Of a stretch of 64,000 nt of DNA, positions 1 through 11,828 are shown in pieces. Where the stretch lies: positions 1,302,001 to 1,366,000 of the forward strand of contig NW_017265140.1 of the NCBI RefSeq assembly GCF_001638985.1. The letters run 5' to 3'. Below the pieces are notes generated by a model. The model was not told where the DNA came from and ran no database searches. It worked only from the letters and a program-made list of their open reading frames with translations. Within the stretch, counting starts at the first letter, position 1; every line of letters begins with the position of its first letter. Position numbers and translations under genes: made by a program. This DNA is from Phycomyces blakesleeanus NRRL 1555(-) (lineage: Eukaryota > Mucoromycota > Mucoromycetes > Mucorales > Phycomycetaceae).

Positions 1-43
1 GTAATTAGATAAATATTAATTGTTTGTCTGTTTGTTTGATAAG

Positions 44-1510
44 GTCAGTTGAGTGCAAAGTCTTTTGGTGAGAATCTGGAGACATTAGCCAATTCAAAGG
101 TACGAAATATAACGATAGCAATATTAATTAGTGTTAGTGTCAAGGTTTCGTAAAAAGAGGACTAATGAGAAGAGGGGAACGACCTTTTTTTTTCTATAAG
201 AAATAAATAAATAAATACACACACTCATATATATATATATATATATATATCTTACATATCTGTTTATCTATCTATAAAGCATGGAGATGATCGAGTACAT
301 GGAAAATTGGTTCAATGCCTGCAGAATTGGATGGCAGAATTTGGAAGAGATCCTGCGTTTGTAGCTATACACCGTGTATATGATAATACACTAGATGCGT
401 CTATTGGACAATACACAGCCCAAAGACCAAGACAGGGTCCTAATCATCACCATTCCGAACGCAGAGAGCAGGTACAAAATAAGCCAAATGTATATACAAC
501 GAGAAAGAAAATAATTAACTATTTTTTTTTTAAAAAAAAAAAAAAGGTCAAGGCTGCTGATCCCAAGACTGACTGCGAACTTGCCAAGAACAGTGCACAG
601 CTGTTCTCTCAGACACTGTCATTCACTGACCCAACTCAAGAGGATATTACGAAGAATCAGCTAATTCAAGTAAGATCAACAAAGCAATTCATTCATATTA
701 CTAGTATTGCTAGTCATTATTCTTAGCATACAATTAATAATGCTTTATATATATAATATGTATTTGTAGGAATTTTATGCTAAATGTCAGTCATACCAAA
801 CCATAATGTCCAGTCACCTCCAGACCTGTGAAGACCCCGACGTCATCTGTAAGTACTTTTTTTTATTCTTTTATTGGTGGGACAAGGAAATTAGGTGAAC
901 TAAAATAAATAAATATATAATTTTTTTTGTAGCTGAATTGTTGGAGGCCAATAATGAGCTTGTGAATTGCTTCAAGACATATGATGATATGTTGGAACGC
1001 AAGGCAATGACAGAGGCCACTTTTAATTCCCAAAATCTCAACCACCGAAATACACAGGTAACTAAAAATAATTTATTTATTTATTTGTTTGTTTATAATC
1101 TGAAACACGAAATTCTATAGGACGCGTTGCCAAGCAGGGATACCGAGGCCGGGGGCAGTAGACCCATAGAGTAAAAAGATAAAAAAAAAAAAGGTGCCTT
1201 ATTCTCTATACGTTGGTTTAATTATTCTTTGAATAGACATTCGAATCCGTTTGATGGGTTCAGCAAGAGTGTGACTTTGGATCCCTTTGATCCCTTTGCT
1301 GATTCACAGCAAGTTGACGATGGGCCAGCAAGATCAAATGATACAGGGTAACAAGATTATTATTAAAATTTAATATTAGTGGTAAAGACAAAAGGTAACA
1401 CTAACATCAACAAACCTTTTCTTTTCTTTTCTTTTTCTTTTTTCATTTGGTATTTTAGTGGCGCCGTTAACCTGCCCCCACCATTGACACCTCAGAAATT
1501 ACACAACTGA
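44..1510 (+). CDS. LSB5: LSB5-like VHS-GAT endocytic adaptor, 3' part (5' end outside window)
   Basis: Seen: exons 44-99, 280-471, 547-669, 770-848, 933-1057, 1121-1170, 1237-1347 and 1459-1510 join in one frame with GT-AG introns. The window opens exactly on an intron donor (GTAATTAG), so upstream exons are missing. The first exons match the end of a VHS domain (DRVHGKLVQCLQNW, then GRDP). Exons 3-5 give a three-helix GAT-type region (ADPKTDCELAKNSAQLF to ELLEANNELVNCF). The C-terminal tail carries an NPF motif (HSNPFDGF) and two DPF motifs (DPFDPFAD). Family knowledge: VHS-GAT proteins of the yeast Lsb5 type bind ubiquitin, Arf and actin-assembly factors at endocytic sites; NPF binds EH domains and DPF binds adaptor ears. 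The tail without a GAE domain favours Lsb5 over GGA, but the missing N-terminus leaves a TOM1-like protein possible. Confidence 0.82.
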
Positions 1511-2244
1511 AAAGAAAAACATGATCTTATTCTATAGTTCATTTGCTTCTTCCTCATTTTTTATTATTATTAGTATTATTGACCAATCATTATCTTTACT
1601 ATTATGAATTATTAAAGAAAACTTATCAAAAACAGATACCTCTTTAAGTTTCAGGTACTTTCTATTTCTATATGGGTAGAATATGGGTTTGTGTGTAAAC
1701 AGAGGAGGCAAAAAGGAAACCACAATAACAACAACAAAATGAATAATATTTTATTTAGCAGTAAAGTAAAAAAAAAAGTGTATATAAATATATTGCATTG
1801 CAGTACATTGCAGCACAGTACAGCACAGTACAGTACAACGATAATAGTAAAGACTTGAAAAAAATAATATTATAAAATATAATATAATATAAAATTCAAG
1901 TGCTTTGATCAAAGTCGACCCGGTTTAACCTGTGTTTTTTTTTCTTTTTTGTATATTACCTTATTTCAGTTACTCTTTTTTTTTTGCTTCTTCTTCTTCT
2001 TCTTTCTCTCTTTCTACTTTTATTCCTTTTCCGCTCGCCTGTCCATTCCCTAATCCACTTGCTTGCATTCGCTTCCCAGCTCACCTATTCCCCTCCCCTT
2101 ACGTACCTACGTTCGCTTGTTTGTTCGTTCGTTTGTTCGTTTGTTCGGTCGGTTGGTCAGTCGTTCGTTCGTTCGTTTGTTTGTCCGTTCGTTTTTGGTC
2201 ATTTCTTTTTTTTTATTGGCTCATCCATTTACCTCAAAGATATA

Positions 2245-2279
<35 letters not shown>

Positions 2280-2394
2280 ATTATATATAATCTTCATCTC
2301 TTTCTTTTCTTTTATTTTTGTTGTTGAGCATACGTGCCCGTGTGACCTGGCAAAGACACCGTATGTTTAAACCATCGCAGACGAACGAACAACA
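1511..2394. other. intergenic, AT-rich, no gene seen
   Basis: This stretch holds a CAGTA/CAGCA pentamer tract (about 1795-1839), pyrimidine-rich DNA with GTTC/GTTT tetramer runs (about 2100-2190) and an (AAAT)n microsatellite (about 2242-2282). The overlapping plus-strand frames at 1930-2255 are low-complexity Ser/Phe/Leu products of the pyrimidine tract, not genes. Confidence 0.6.
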
Positions 2395-5110
2395 ATGCAC
2401 AGGATGCATGACCCCCACCCTAGTAGAGTGCAGCAACCTAAAAAACCCCTCGCAACTATTTCACAGACTGTCAAACAAGAAAACTTGCAGGACAAGAAGT
2501 GCACGGGCCCCTCAACTGCAAAAATACCCACAAATGAAGTCCCAAAACTCCCAGACCAACGTTTAGAGCAGCAAGCACGAATCGCAGCCAGAGCAGCCGC
2601 TGCAATGGAGCAAATCCGTCGCAAGAGACCTCATGGAATCTTGCTCTGGGGAGACAGGCGCAAGGTATTGCAAATATATATATATATATATTTATATATA
2701 TTTACTGTATATACTGTATATATTGTATATACATAAAACTTTACTTTTTTATATATATAAATATATAAATATATACATTATATATAATATATATAATATA
2801 TATATAATATTCTGGTGTTACATGTAGATTCATCATAAGCACTAAAAAATAATAATAATATTATGACAAGATTTTAACTCATACACTAATATAATTACAT
2901 TTCACTTGATCTCTCAGGCACTCATAAAACGTTATCCAGACGGCAGTCAAGAAATCATAGTTCCACAGACATTGACGCCTGATCAAGAGCGTTACCAATT
3001 TCCACCGCGATCCCGGTTTCTAAAAAAACTTGCCAACAAGACCTCAAAACAATATCAGCACCAGCAACAAAAGCAAATACAGCATCAAAATCAAAATCAA
3101 CATCAACATCAACATCGACATCAACATCAAATAAATCACACTTCTTCATTTGATTTGCAGCCACGCAGTCGCCTACCAACTCCAACACCAATCATATCAA
3201 CCGCAACAGCCCGCCCGCCATTACCTGATCCCTCCGCTCTCAATGAATGGTTCTCTAGCCGACACCGCAAAGAACAAGAAAATACTAATGATAATGATTA
3301 TAAAGAAAGAGTCGAGAAGAACAGAGCAGTTGCACACTGGATCACCGAAATCGAACGCTCAAAGGCACTTTTGCAGTCATCTTGCTCAGCAGTCTCTCAA
3401 CCTCAGCAATCTCCCCATCTGTTTTCGTCAGCTATCCTGTCGACCCCAGCAAGAGCTGTGTCTGTGCCGCCACCAGTACTATCCTCACTCCCCCCACACC
3501 TCTCTACCGAACGATTCCCGGCCCTCCGAACCTCACAGCGCACACATCCATCACCCGAACCATGGCTGGATGCAATACCATTCAGAAGTAACACCGGTAA
3601 CTTACCATACTACCATTTTTTTATTTTTTTATTTTTTTTAGTATGAATAATAATATTAAATATATTAATATTATTTAATGTAGCAAGGCAATGGAGGGAA
3701 CCACAAGTATCACAGTCCAATACAAATCTATTGCCTCCCGATGACTCAGTTCGGACACATTATGTCCGTTGTAACCTTCTTCAGACAACATTCTCTCCAC
3801 AACACAGCCCGCAGGTGGCTGCAAGCGATATCCAGGAGTTCTGGCGTGGATACCAGGAAAGAGCCAGAGTCATGCGTCGTCATTCGATCACACTACCACC
3901 ACAACCATCGTCATCAGGATTAGGAGTAGAAAATACAACAACAGCACCCACAACACCAACAAATATACTAATAACAACAGATCAGCAACACTCATCAGAC
4001 CATCCACACGCCTACCGTCAGCCGATACTAGGAATGATCAATATTGTACGCGCTCTCCAGAACTCTCTCAAAGAACAGGAACAAAAGTCAAAGATCCGCA
4101 TCGCACACCTCGAAAAGACCCTTCGCGAAGAGCAACAGTGGCGCCAAGACACCGAGCGACGTCAGCAGCAGGCCGTTGATCGGCTCGATGCCTTACATGC
4201 CCGAACTTCGCCTCAGTTTACGGCCACGACGACTCAACGGTCAAGCCAACCTGTTGTTGATACCAGACCAATGTCAAGACCAATGTCAAGACCAATGTCA
4301 TCTGCCTACACGCCCAAGCATTCTCGTATTGATCAACTGATGGAACGCCTCAGTCGTTTGGAAGAATCGGCTGCCTTGGAAACCAGAAATCGCCTAGATC
4401 TCGAAGCAAAGGTGTCAATGGCTGTCCAGACTCTTGAAGAGCTCAAGATCTCGACTGAACAGCATGTAACTGAGTCCAGGTTGTCAAAGAAAGAGTTCCA
4501 AAGACAGCTCGACCAGACCACACTTGCGCTCGAGAATCTAAAAAAGGCACCAGTGGGCAACATTAACTTTGATAGTTTTGGTACTAATGCCGCTGCTACT
4601 ACCGTTGCCACTGCCACTGCCACTGCCGATATTGATATTGATATTGATATCAATGTTGCCAATAATAGTCTGACCACAAAGCCTCAGCCTACTCGACAGA
4701 CAGCCCTGAGACAGACAGTCTTGAAGCAGACGATCCTTAAGCAGACGTCTCTTAGACAAGCGAGTCTCAAACAAGAAAGACGCAGGCAGACGTCGACAAC
4801 TACTACCGCAACCACGGCCAGTACAGCGACGACAAGAACAACGACCAAAACATCCACCATAAAATCAAATCCCACAACGAAACCAACAACAAAACCAACA
4901 ACAACAAAGCCATCAAAACCGCCAATACCATCAAGACCATCCAAATTATCATCTAATGCTGCTCCTGCCAGACCAACAATAGTACCCAAGAGACCAATTG
5001 GGACCAGGCAATCTGTCCGATCAAATGTCTCTAGTGCAACAGCAAAAACAACAACTAATTCCACAAAACCAAGACGTCCTAAGCCCATTGCAGGAGGTCC
5101 TATCCAATAG
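2395..5110 (+). CDS. unrecognised IQ-motif coiled-coil protein (about 791 aa)
   Basis: Seen: exons 2395-2664, 2918-3596 and 3684-5110, joined in frame. The start is the first ATG after an in-frame TAA at 2368. Order of parts: a basic Ala/Arg helix (residues about 62-90, ending HGILLWGDRRK); a conserved-looking block after intron 1 (ALIKRYPDGSQ to LTPDQERYQFPPRSRFL); a Gln/His run (HQHQHQH); a Pro/Ser-rich linker. An IQ motif matching [ILV]QxxxRGxxxR follows at residues about 366-379 (IQEFWRGYQERARV). Two coiled coils come next (about 445-495 and 532-602), then a DIDIDID run and a Thr/Lys/Arg/Pro-rich basic tail. I do not recognise the family. The IQ motif suggests calmodulin or EF-hand light-chain binding, and the coiled coils plus basic tail suggest a cytoskeletal or spindle-pole-associated scaffold; both are inference. 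Confidence 0.72.
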
Positions 5111-5562
5111 TGATTTTGATAGTATCAACAGTTACTATTAGTAAAATAGAGAGCCAAAAAAAAAAAAAAAAGACAAGGCAGCCAACCATCTCATCTCTTG
5201 CTTACATTATACCATTCCCGGTGTTTGAATGATGTGCTTCCAGGTTTTGATGTGCCGCCCAGTGCCCTGGGTTTGTGCTTCCGAGTGCTTCCGAGTGCCG
5301 CACCATGTCCATGGCCATGGCCAAGTCCATGTCCTTGTCCTAGAACCCACCCATCCGTACACCTTACATACCCCTTATATTTACACAGACACACAAGTAC
5401 ATACATGTGTACATAAATACATAGCTACATAACTTTCTTTTATTATTTTATTTTTTTGTCCTTTCTTCCTTCCTTCCTTTTATACATATATACATATATA
5501 TATATATATACGTGTTTTTTCTTTGTCCTATTTCTCAGGAGATTTGTTCAAACTGTAATTGT

Positions 5563-5600
<38 letters not shown>

Positions 5601-7471
5601 TGCGTACATAACAAATAATGAAGAAAAAAGAAAGAAAAGTAAATGCTTAATTTTGTATGAGGATTTATATAACATACGATATCTTAAAATATAGCCTATA
5701 AAAGAGAGAGAGAGAGGGTAAGAACGAAATAGATAAATCAACTGTTTTATTTATTTAAAAAAAAAAAGAAACAAAAAAAATAATTTGTTAAGGACAGTCT
5801 GTTTTTCTTTCTCTCTTTCTTATATATTATTTATTTATATGCTAAAGATCCAATGACTTTGAGTACAAAAATTGACATTCTTGAAAGGCATGTATTTTAT
5901 TATCATTACATAAAAGTATAAAATAAGACAAGCACAAGCACAAGCACAAGCACAAAGAATCAAGAAACCTCTACAAAAGATTATAAAGAATAAAGAATAA
6001 TAGTATTATTATTATTTCTTTTGTTTCTAGCCCACTCCTATATACAAAGTTAGATCCAAGGACTGGGTGGCTAAACTTAAACCTTGATAAATGATTGACA
6101 GTCTAACAACCAATAGTTAATAAAGTATAAACTACATGACACCATATCAATATATGTATATGCACCTCTTTATTTGATTTTGTTGAATATTGTTACTATC
6201 CTGTTTGTCTTTAGGGTCCAAATCTTGGTCATATTTTTTTCTTCTTCACCGGATATCCAATGATATTAAACTGGTACAACAATACCTGTCCAACCGCGAT
6301 TGTACATAGGCTTGCATTGTGAATGTTCAAAAATCATACGACAATTTTTTTGTTTCTTTTTCTTTTTAAAGCTAATAGTAATAATAACAAGAAACAATTT
6401 CTCCGGTCAAGAAATAGTATGATATTAAGAGTGCAGTACAAAGTACAAAGTACAAAGTACAAGTACAAAGCTATAGGCCTATAGAGTTACAAAAGATGAG
6501 TACAAAAAAAAAGGTACAAAGAAGTACAAATGTAGCATGGGTTCACTTTTTTTTTCTTGTGAGAATGACAGTATGGATTATTATTAATATATATATATAT
6601 TTGGCTTTACTTTGTAAAACTTTGAAATCACCATCACATTTAACAACCTTGACAAAATAAAGAAGAGATCTAATGACCAAGAATATTTGTGTATAATTGT
6701 GTGTGATTGTACTGTTTATTCAAAGCATGAGATGTTGTTTACCTAACCCAAGTTGGCCCAACTGAACATGTATGTATAGTTTATGCCCGTAGATGTAAGG
6801 TTTAGGCTCAAACAGAGAAGGGCACGGTCCATGCGTCCAAGTGTAGAAAATGACGAAGATCAAAGTTTCCTTTTATGGTCACAAATACCGTGTCTAGTAA
6901 TAATACTAATATATATATATTTATGTAGTGTAAAATAGATCAAGATGAAGTCTAATGATAAATTAGGGTGTGCATTTGTATGTATATTTATATTGGAATC
7001 TGTGTAGGTGCATACATGTGTGTACGTGATGTGATTTGATGTGATGTGATGAGCTGTGTGTTCTGTGCGTGTAGTGTGTGCATATGTGTGCATATATATA
7101 TATATATAAATGTAAATGTAAATGCAAAGGTAAATTTGTATTAGTGCTTGTCTTTGAATTTGAATTGGGATTTGGACTCGATCTTTTAAGGAACAAGCTA
7201 GAATAGTCATTGATATTCTTATTGTGGAGATCAAGCGATTTACTATATTAGATGTTAAATAAGACAGGAATAAGAATATTCAAGTACGCTTATCGTGAGA
7301 TCTTTTTAGCTATAGTCAATAGTTAATAGTAGTTACTGGTGTGGTATCACCAGAAAAAGAAAAATAATTATATTTATATATGTTATTATTATTTCAATAT
7401 GGCACCACTATTGAGCAAAGGTGTACTACTGACAATTCCAATACACAAAACAAGCAAACAAGGTAAAGAGC

Positions 7472-7516
<45 letters not shown>

Positions 7517-8127
7517 CTCAATGATTGCTTGAGTGTAAAGAGGATATGAATAAGCGTTCATACTACACTACACTACACTACACTACACTACACTACACTA
7601 TACTGGACTGGACTGGACTGTGTATAAATATATTATATTATATAATAATAATAAAAGGAGAAAAAATAAATAATAGAAATTAATACCTATATTTACATAT
7701 GCATATGCATTTATAAGCCTCTGACACTATTTTCAGACTATTCGCTAATTCACCTTGCTGGTACGGCTGTTCCTGGATTACAGTACAAGAACACAAATCT
7801 AAAATAATTTTTGATCATAACTGTGAATTCATTCACCTATCTTTTTTTTATATTTTATTTGCATTTATTTGCATTTATTAACATTTCTTCTTCTTCTTCT
7901 TCTTCTTCTTCTTCTTCTTCTTCTTCTGCTGCTGCTTTACTTTACTTTTCACATAATATAACTTCATCTTATTTTCTCTTTAAAGCAATTAAAGAGGAAT
8001 AACAATTTCACTCTATTGTACTATATTTTCATCTTCTTAATTTTCACTTTAGTACATCGAATGAGTGACATTTTATAACAATCTTCTCTCTTTTCTCATT
8101 CCGGTTCTTAATTTACGCGCATAACAC
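5111..8127. other. 3-kb intergenic region rich in simple repeats
   Basis: No coding frame with convincing composition was seen on either strand. Contents include (AAT)n at about 5566-5599, a GTACAAA heptamer tract at about 6435-6470, TG-rich DNA near 7000-7100, (TA)n at about 7476-7513, an ACTAC pentamer array turning into GGACT at about 7561-7620, and (TTC)n at about 7885-7936. The poly-Ser and poly-Ile frames here are repeat translations. Confidence 0.6.
7561..7620. repeat. ACTAC pentamer array passing into GGACT
   Basis: About eight tandem copies of ACTAC run directly into three copies of GGACT after a short junction. This is a compound pentamer minisatellite in intergenic DNA, following a (TA)n tract about 50 bp upstream. 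Confidence 0.85.
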
Positions 8128-9828
8128 ATGTCAGACACCGCAATTTCGGTCGACCTTAACCTTGACCTCAACCTCAACCTTGACCTTGACCATGACCATG
8201 ACCATGATAATCACCGTGACCCTACCCTCAACACACGAGACCAGGTCTATATACAGTCATTAGAAGCCTCGCTCCAGGACTCGTTTCGCTTGATGTGTTC
8301 CAAGGAACAGGTTGCTTTGGCCCGCTCGATGAGAATCCTAACCAAATCAGAACGGAAGGAAATGAAAAGGTGCGCAAAAATATGGAAACCCACCCCTATT
8401 TCCTCAACGCCTGATAATACCAGCCCAAATGATCGCAATAATGAAGAGTGGAATGCAACTATCGAATGTTTAATGACCCTCAGAGACCGGTACCAGTCCC
8501 AGCTAGACCTAATGCGGGTCCGTTCACTGGAGTCTGACGCTCATCGATCGGACATGCTGACCTGTGTCCAGGACTTGAGCAGGCGACTAGGCGACTCTGG
8601 CCAGACACACGAGGAACTCGAGTCTCTGTCGGGCGCACTTGAACAATTGCGACGCCAGTGGAAGAAAAGCAAACCCGAAATCGAGAGCATCATCCACTCG
8701 ATCCTTTCGGCAACACCCTTGGCTGCCTCTGGCTGTCGAGTGGTCAGGGCCACACGCTCAAATATCGGCTTGCTCGGTCTCGGATACCGCTCAATCAACA
8801 AACACTACCTCGTATTCGAATCTGGTCGGACACCACTCGAGGACTGCAAAGAGATCCTCTTGAAGATATCAAGCGATTTTGGCCAGGTCTTTGAAGAAAA
8901 CGCAGCCCAGAACCTGGCAAGCATGGAAGGAAACTACCAGCACATCTTTATGGACCACCAGGACACCGGCGACGAGCAGCAACAAGTGATGCAGGACATC
9001 CAGAGGCTGGCCGATAGCATATTCACTCAATCGGCACCTACTCTCATTATTGGGCACCAGCCCGGATCTCAACCAAAACCCAACAAAAAACCCACTCTTG
9101 AGCACGAGCACAATCCCACACATATTTCCCAGAGTGGCAATGATAATGGCACTATTATTGGTGATGGCACTATCATTGGCAATGGTAATTTTGATGGTGG
9201 TGGTGGTGGTGGTTCTGGAAATACAAACTCTCAGTCTCAAGTACTGGTCCAAAGTCAGAGTCAGAGTCAGGTTGAGAGCGAAGATAATTCTCCACTGTTC
9301 ACAATGTCTAGACCAGTGTTTGAGCCCGCTGGTTGGGACTGGCCTACACTCTTGAAGCACAAGCAACCAAACACTAGAAAGACCGGCTGGGTCCGGCCAT
9401 TCTTTCAACGTACGTTTTCTATTCGTTCCAAATCGACCACTGCATCTACTACTTGCACAACTGTTACTGCTACTTCTACTGGCTCTACTACTGCCACTGG
9501 TATTACGAATGTCAGTAGTAATATCAATAGCAATAGCAATATCAATATCAATATCAAAACAACTGGCCTTTGGACCTGCTCGATATCTCGGCTCGCTGAT
9601 CATTTTGCAAAAGTCGGTCATGACTATTACACCAATATGCTTAACAATACCAACCTGATGCATTCTCACCAGTCCCAGCTATTTGAGTCTTCCACACGTC
9701 TTTTAATGAAGTGCTACCAAGCTCTTCAGATCGAACATGCCCATGCCAACATCATTTCTACGAGTGTTCAAGTCTACCAATTGAAACAAGAGGCAGAAAG
9801 AACAAATCATCACAGCATTACTCCATAG
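8128..9828 (+). CDS. unrecognised intronless protein (566 aa)
   Basis: Seen: one uninterrupted frame with an ATG start, unusual next to the intron-rich neighbours. The N-terminus has a dipeptide run made by a 6-bp repeat (LNLDLNLNLDLD then DHDHDHD, residues about 11-30). Residues about 35-330 look globular and mostly helical: Lys/Arg-rich (LTKSERKEMKRCAKIW), a predicted coiled coil (about 150-190, ELESLSGALEQLRRQWKKSK) and a hydrophobic Gly-containing stretch (NIGLLGLGYRSI). A Gly/Ser/Gln-rich linker (about 340-390) follows, then a Trp-rich block (about 400-430, PAGWDWPTLLKH to GWVRPFFQRTF), a Thr/Asn run and a C-terminal helical segment. No signal peptide or membrane helix was seen. The family is not recognised; it is likely restricted to related fungi (inference). 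Confidence 0.7.
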   Translation: MSDTAISVDLNLDLNLNLDLDHDHDHDNHRDPTLNTRDQVYIQSLEASLQDSFRLMCSKEQVALARSMRILTKSERKEMKRCAKIWKPTPISSTPDNTSPNDRNNEEWNATIECLMTLRDRYQSQLDLMRVRSLESDAHRSDMLTCVQDLSRRLGDSGQTHEELESLSGALEQLRRQWKKSKPEIESIIHSILSATPLAASGCRVVRATRSNIGLLGLGYRSINKHYLVFESGRTPLEDCKEILLKISSDFGQVFEENAAQNLASMEGNYQHIFMDHQDTGDEQQQVMQDIQRLADSIFTQSAPTLIIGHQPGSQPKPNKKPTLEHEHNPTHISQSGNDNGTIIGDGTIIGNGNFDGGGGGGSGNTNSQSQVLVQSQSQSQVESEDNSPLFTMSRPVFEPAGWDWPTLLKHKQPNTRKTGWVRPFFQRTFSIRSKSTTASTTCTTVTATSTGSTTATGITNVSSNINSNSNININIKTTGLWTCSISRLADHFAKVGHDYYTNMLNNTNLMHSHQSQLFESSTRLLMKCYQALQIEHAHANIISTSVQVYQLKQEAERTNHHSITP

Positions 9829-11828
9829 GCTTTGACAGTCCATTTAAAACAATTAATTTTTTTTAAAAAAAAAAAAAGAAGAAGAAGAACCAAAAAGGAT
9901 ACCAAGCTACATATTACATATATTAAAAAAAATTACTCAATCATTATTCATTATTCATTACACATTATTCATTAATCATTCTTTTATTCTTTTTCTTTTA
10001 TTTAATTATTAGCAAAATAATAGTAAATATTCTTCTTTAAAAAAAAACACACACACACATATTTACCTACCTACCTACTTGGCTAGTTAAACAAGTATAT
10101 ATAATACCTTTCTGTGTATATAAATATAAATATAATTGCAATTTATAACCATAGCTACAAGTATAGCATAAAAATAATTATAATAAAATCATTAAAAATT
10201 ATTAGCAGTAAAAAAAAAAAAAGTCAAATCAGATTCGAATGCAACCGACCAAAGATAAATAATTATAATACGATCATTTCAGAATGAATGAAAGTTTGTG
10301 TATATTAGGTGACATCAGATTCTGAAAGAAACACAGACATAAAAATCTATAAAGAAATTCTTACTGTTCAACAATGAATTTGTGTTCACGTGCCATGAGC
10401 TTTTTTTTTCCTTTCTTTATTTTTATAGTATCAAAACAAAGCTATACAACATGTGGATTTTCAAGTGGACTACAAAAAACAGGTGAATTCTGTCTTGATC
10501 TAAATGACATTTTTTTTTTTGCAATGAAATGAAATGAGATGAATCCTCTAATAATTTCTAGCCCTTTCCTTTCCTTGATTTTGTTTTTCTAAAGAAGAAT
10601 TATCAACACAGCACTTCAATCACCCAAGACAGTTTGGTTTATTGCTTTAAGAGCGAATGACCAGCCAAAAGAGAATGTCATGTAAAGATATCTGGGTATA
10701 TTTCATACACAGAATTTAGAGAATAAATCCACCTTTTTTTTATTTTATTTTATTTTTCATTATTTGTTTTTAAGGGACTCGACTCAACCCACGCATCCCA
10801 TTCCCTTGTATTATATAATTAATCTTTATGAATAGAGAATAGATACAGTATGTTTTATATATATATATATATATATAAAGATTCTTAATTGACATTTCTT
10901 GAAATAACTATCGTCTTTTGAAATTGAGAACATTATTATTAACACATCAAGAAAAAGTTCACCGACTAACTTACCGATACTAAAGTAAAATAACCAAAGC
11001 AAATAATGATAATTTAATATATATATAGCCGAACATTTTACCGAAATATTATATTATTATATTATTATATTAATTGTATCACACAAAAAAAAAGAATGCA
11101 TCAATAAAGCAGTATAAATTAAAGCGACCTCGCTATAGTACACGCTTTCAAAGCACGGGCTTGTTTTATGTATATATCTCTTTGTGTATCACAAACACAA
11201 AAAGAAAGAAGAAGAGCAAGGATGAGTAAAGGAAACAGGGAGGAAGGAGTAAATTAAAATATCTACCTCAAAAAATAAACACAAAAAATCCCTTAATATT
11301 TAGATTTCCTTTGTATTCTGTCCAAGTCTATTGTGCCACATACGTACAATCAACCGATGGGTGGGTGTTCTTTAGGGACTAAGCAAATGATTATAAGAAT
11401 CGTAAAAACGTTTATTAATATTAGGATAGGCTAACATCAATGTCTTTTTAAGCCTCGATTGTATATAAAGAAACAACAAATCTACCACTGTTTACTGACA
11501 GTCCAGCCCTTTCTTTTAACAGTCCCTTTAGGTTATCTTAGTTATCTATTCAATTAACCATTCTTTTGATTTGATTTGGATGTAAATGATAGACAAAGCA
11601 AAATATAAATTTCTTTGATGTTAGTTGATATACATTTATTGATTTTAATATTTCTTTATATAATTTTATTCAGTATGAAGTGTCTTCTTCTTCTTAATAT
11701 ACAAGCATCCAATATCGAGATATGTACAGATTTGTTGGATGATACCTATGATAAAGATAAAGTATTGGGCACCGGCAAGGACAAGAAAGGCTCTGATGAC
11801 AAGACGATGGTCAATCGCAACAGAGCAA
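9829..11828. other. intergenic, no gene seen
   Basis: AT-rich spacer between convergent genes (the 566-aa gene on plus and the phosphotransferase on minus). It contains poly-A/T runs, short (TA)n tracts near 10856 and 11020, and many stop codons in all frames. The 83-aa plus frame at 11615 overlaps the start of the neighbour's terminal exon and looks like chance. Confidence 0.55.

Noticed and set aside
1932..2255. Three overlapping plus-strand frames rich in Ser, Phe, Leu, Val and Arg
   Set aside because: They come from one pyrimidine-rich, GTTC-repeat tract read in all three frames, with no domain or splice support.
2955..5088. Minus-strand frames with VDVDVD, VVVV and GSGSG runs opposite the IQ-motif gene
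   Set aside because: Antisense shadows of the coding repeats; the plus-strand exons have clean splice joins and non-repetitive blocks.
5512..5741. Frames with poly-Ile on both strands
   Set aside because: Translation of the (AAT)n microsatellite.
7811..8002. Frame with a poly-Ser stretch before the 566-aa gene
   Set aside because: Translation of (TTC)n; an in-frame stop and a new ATG separate it from the real gene.
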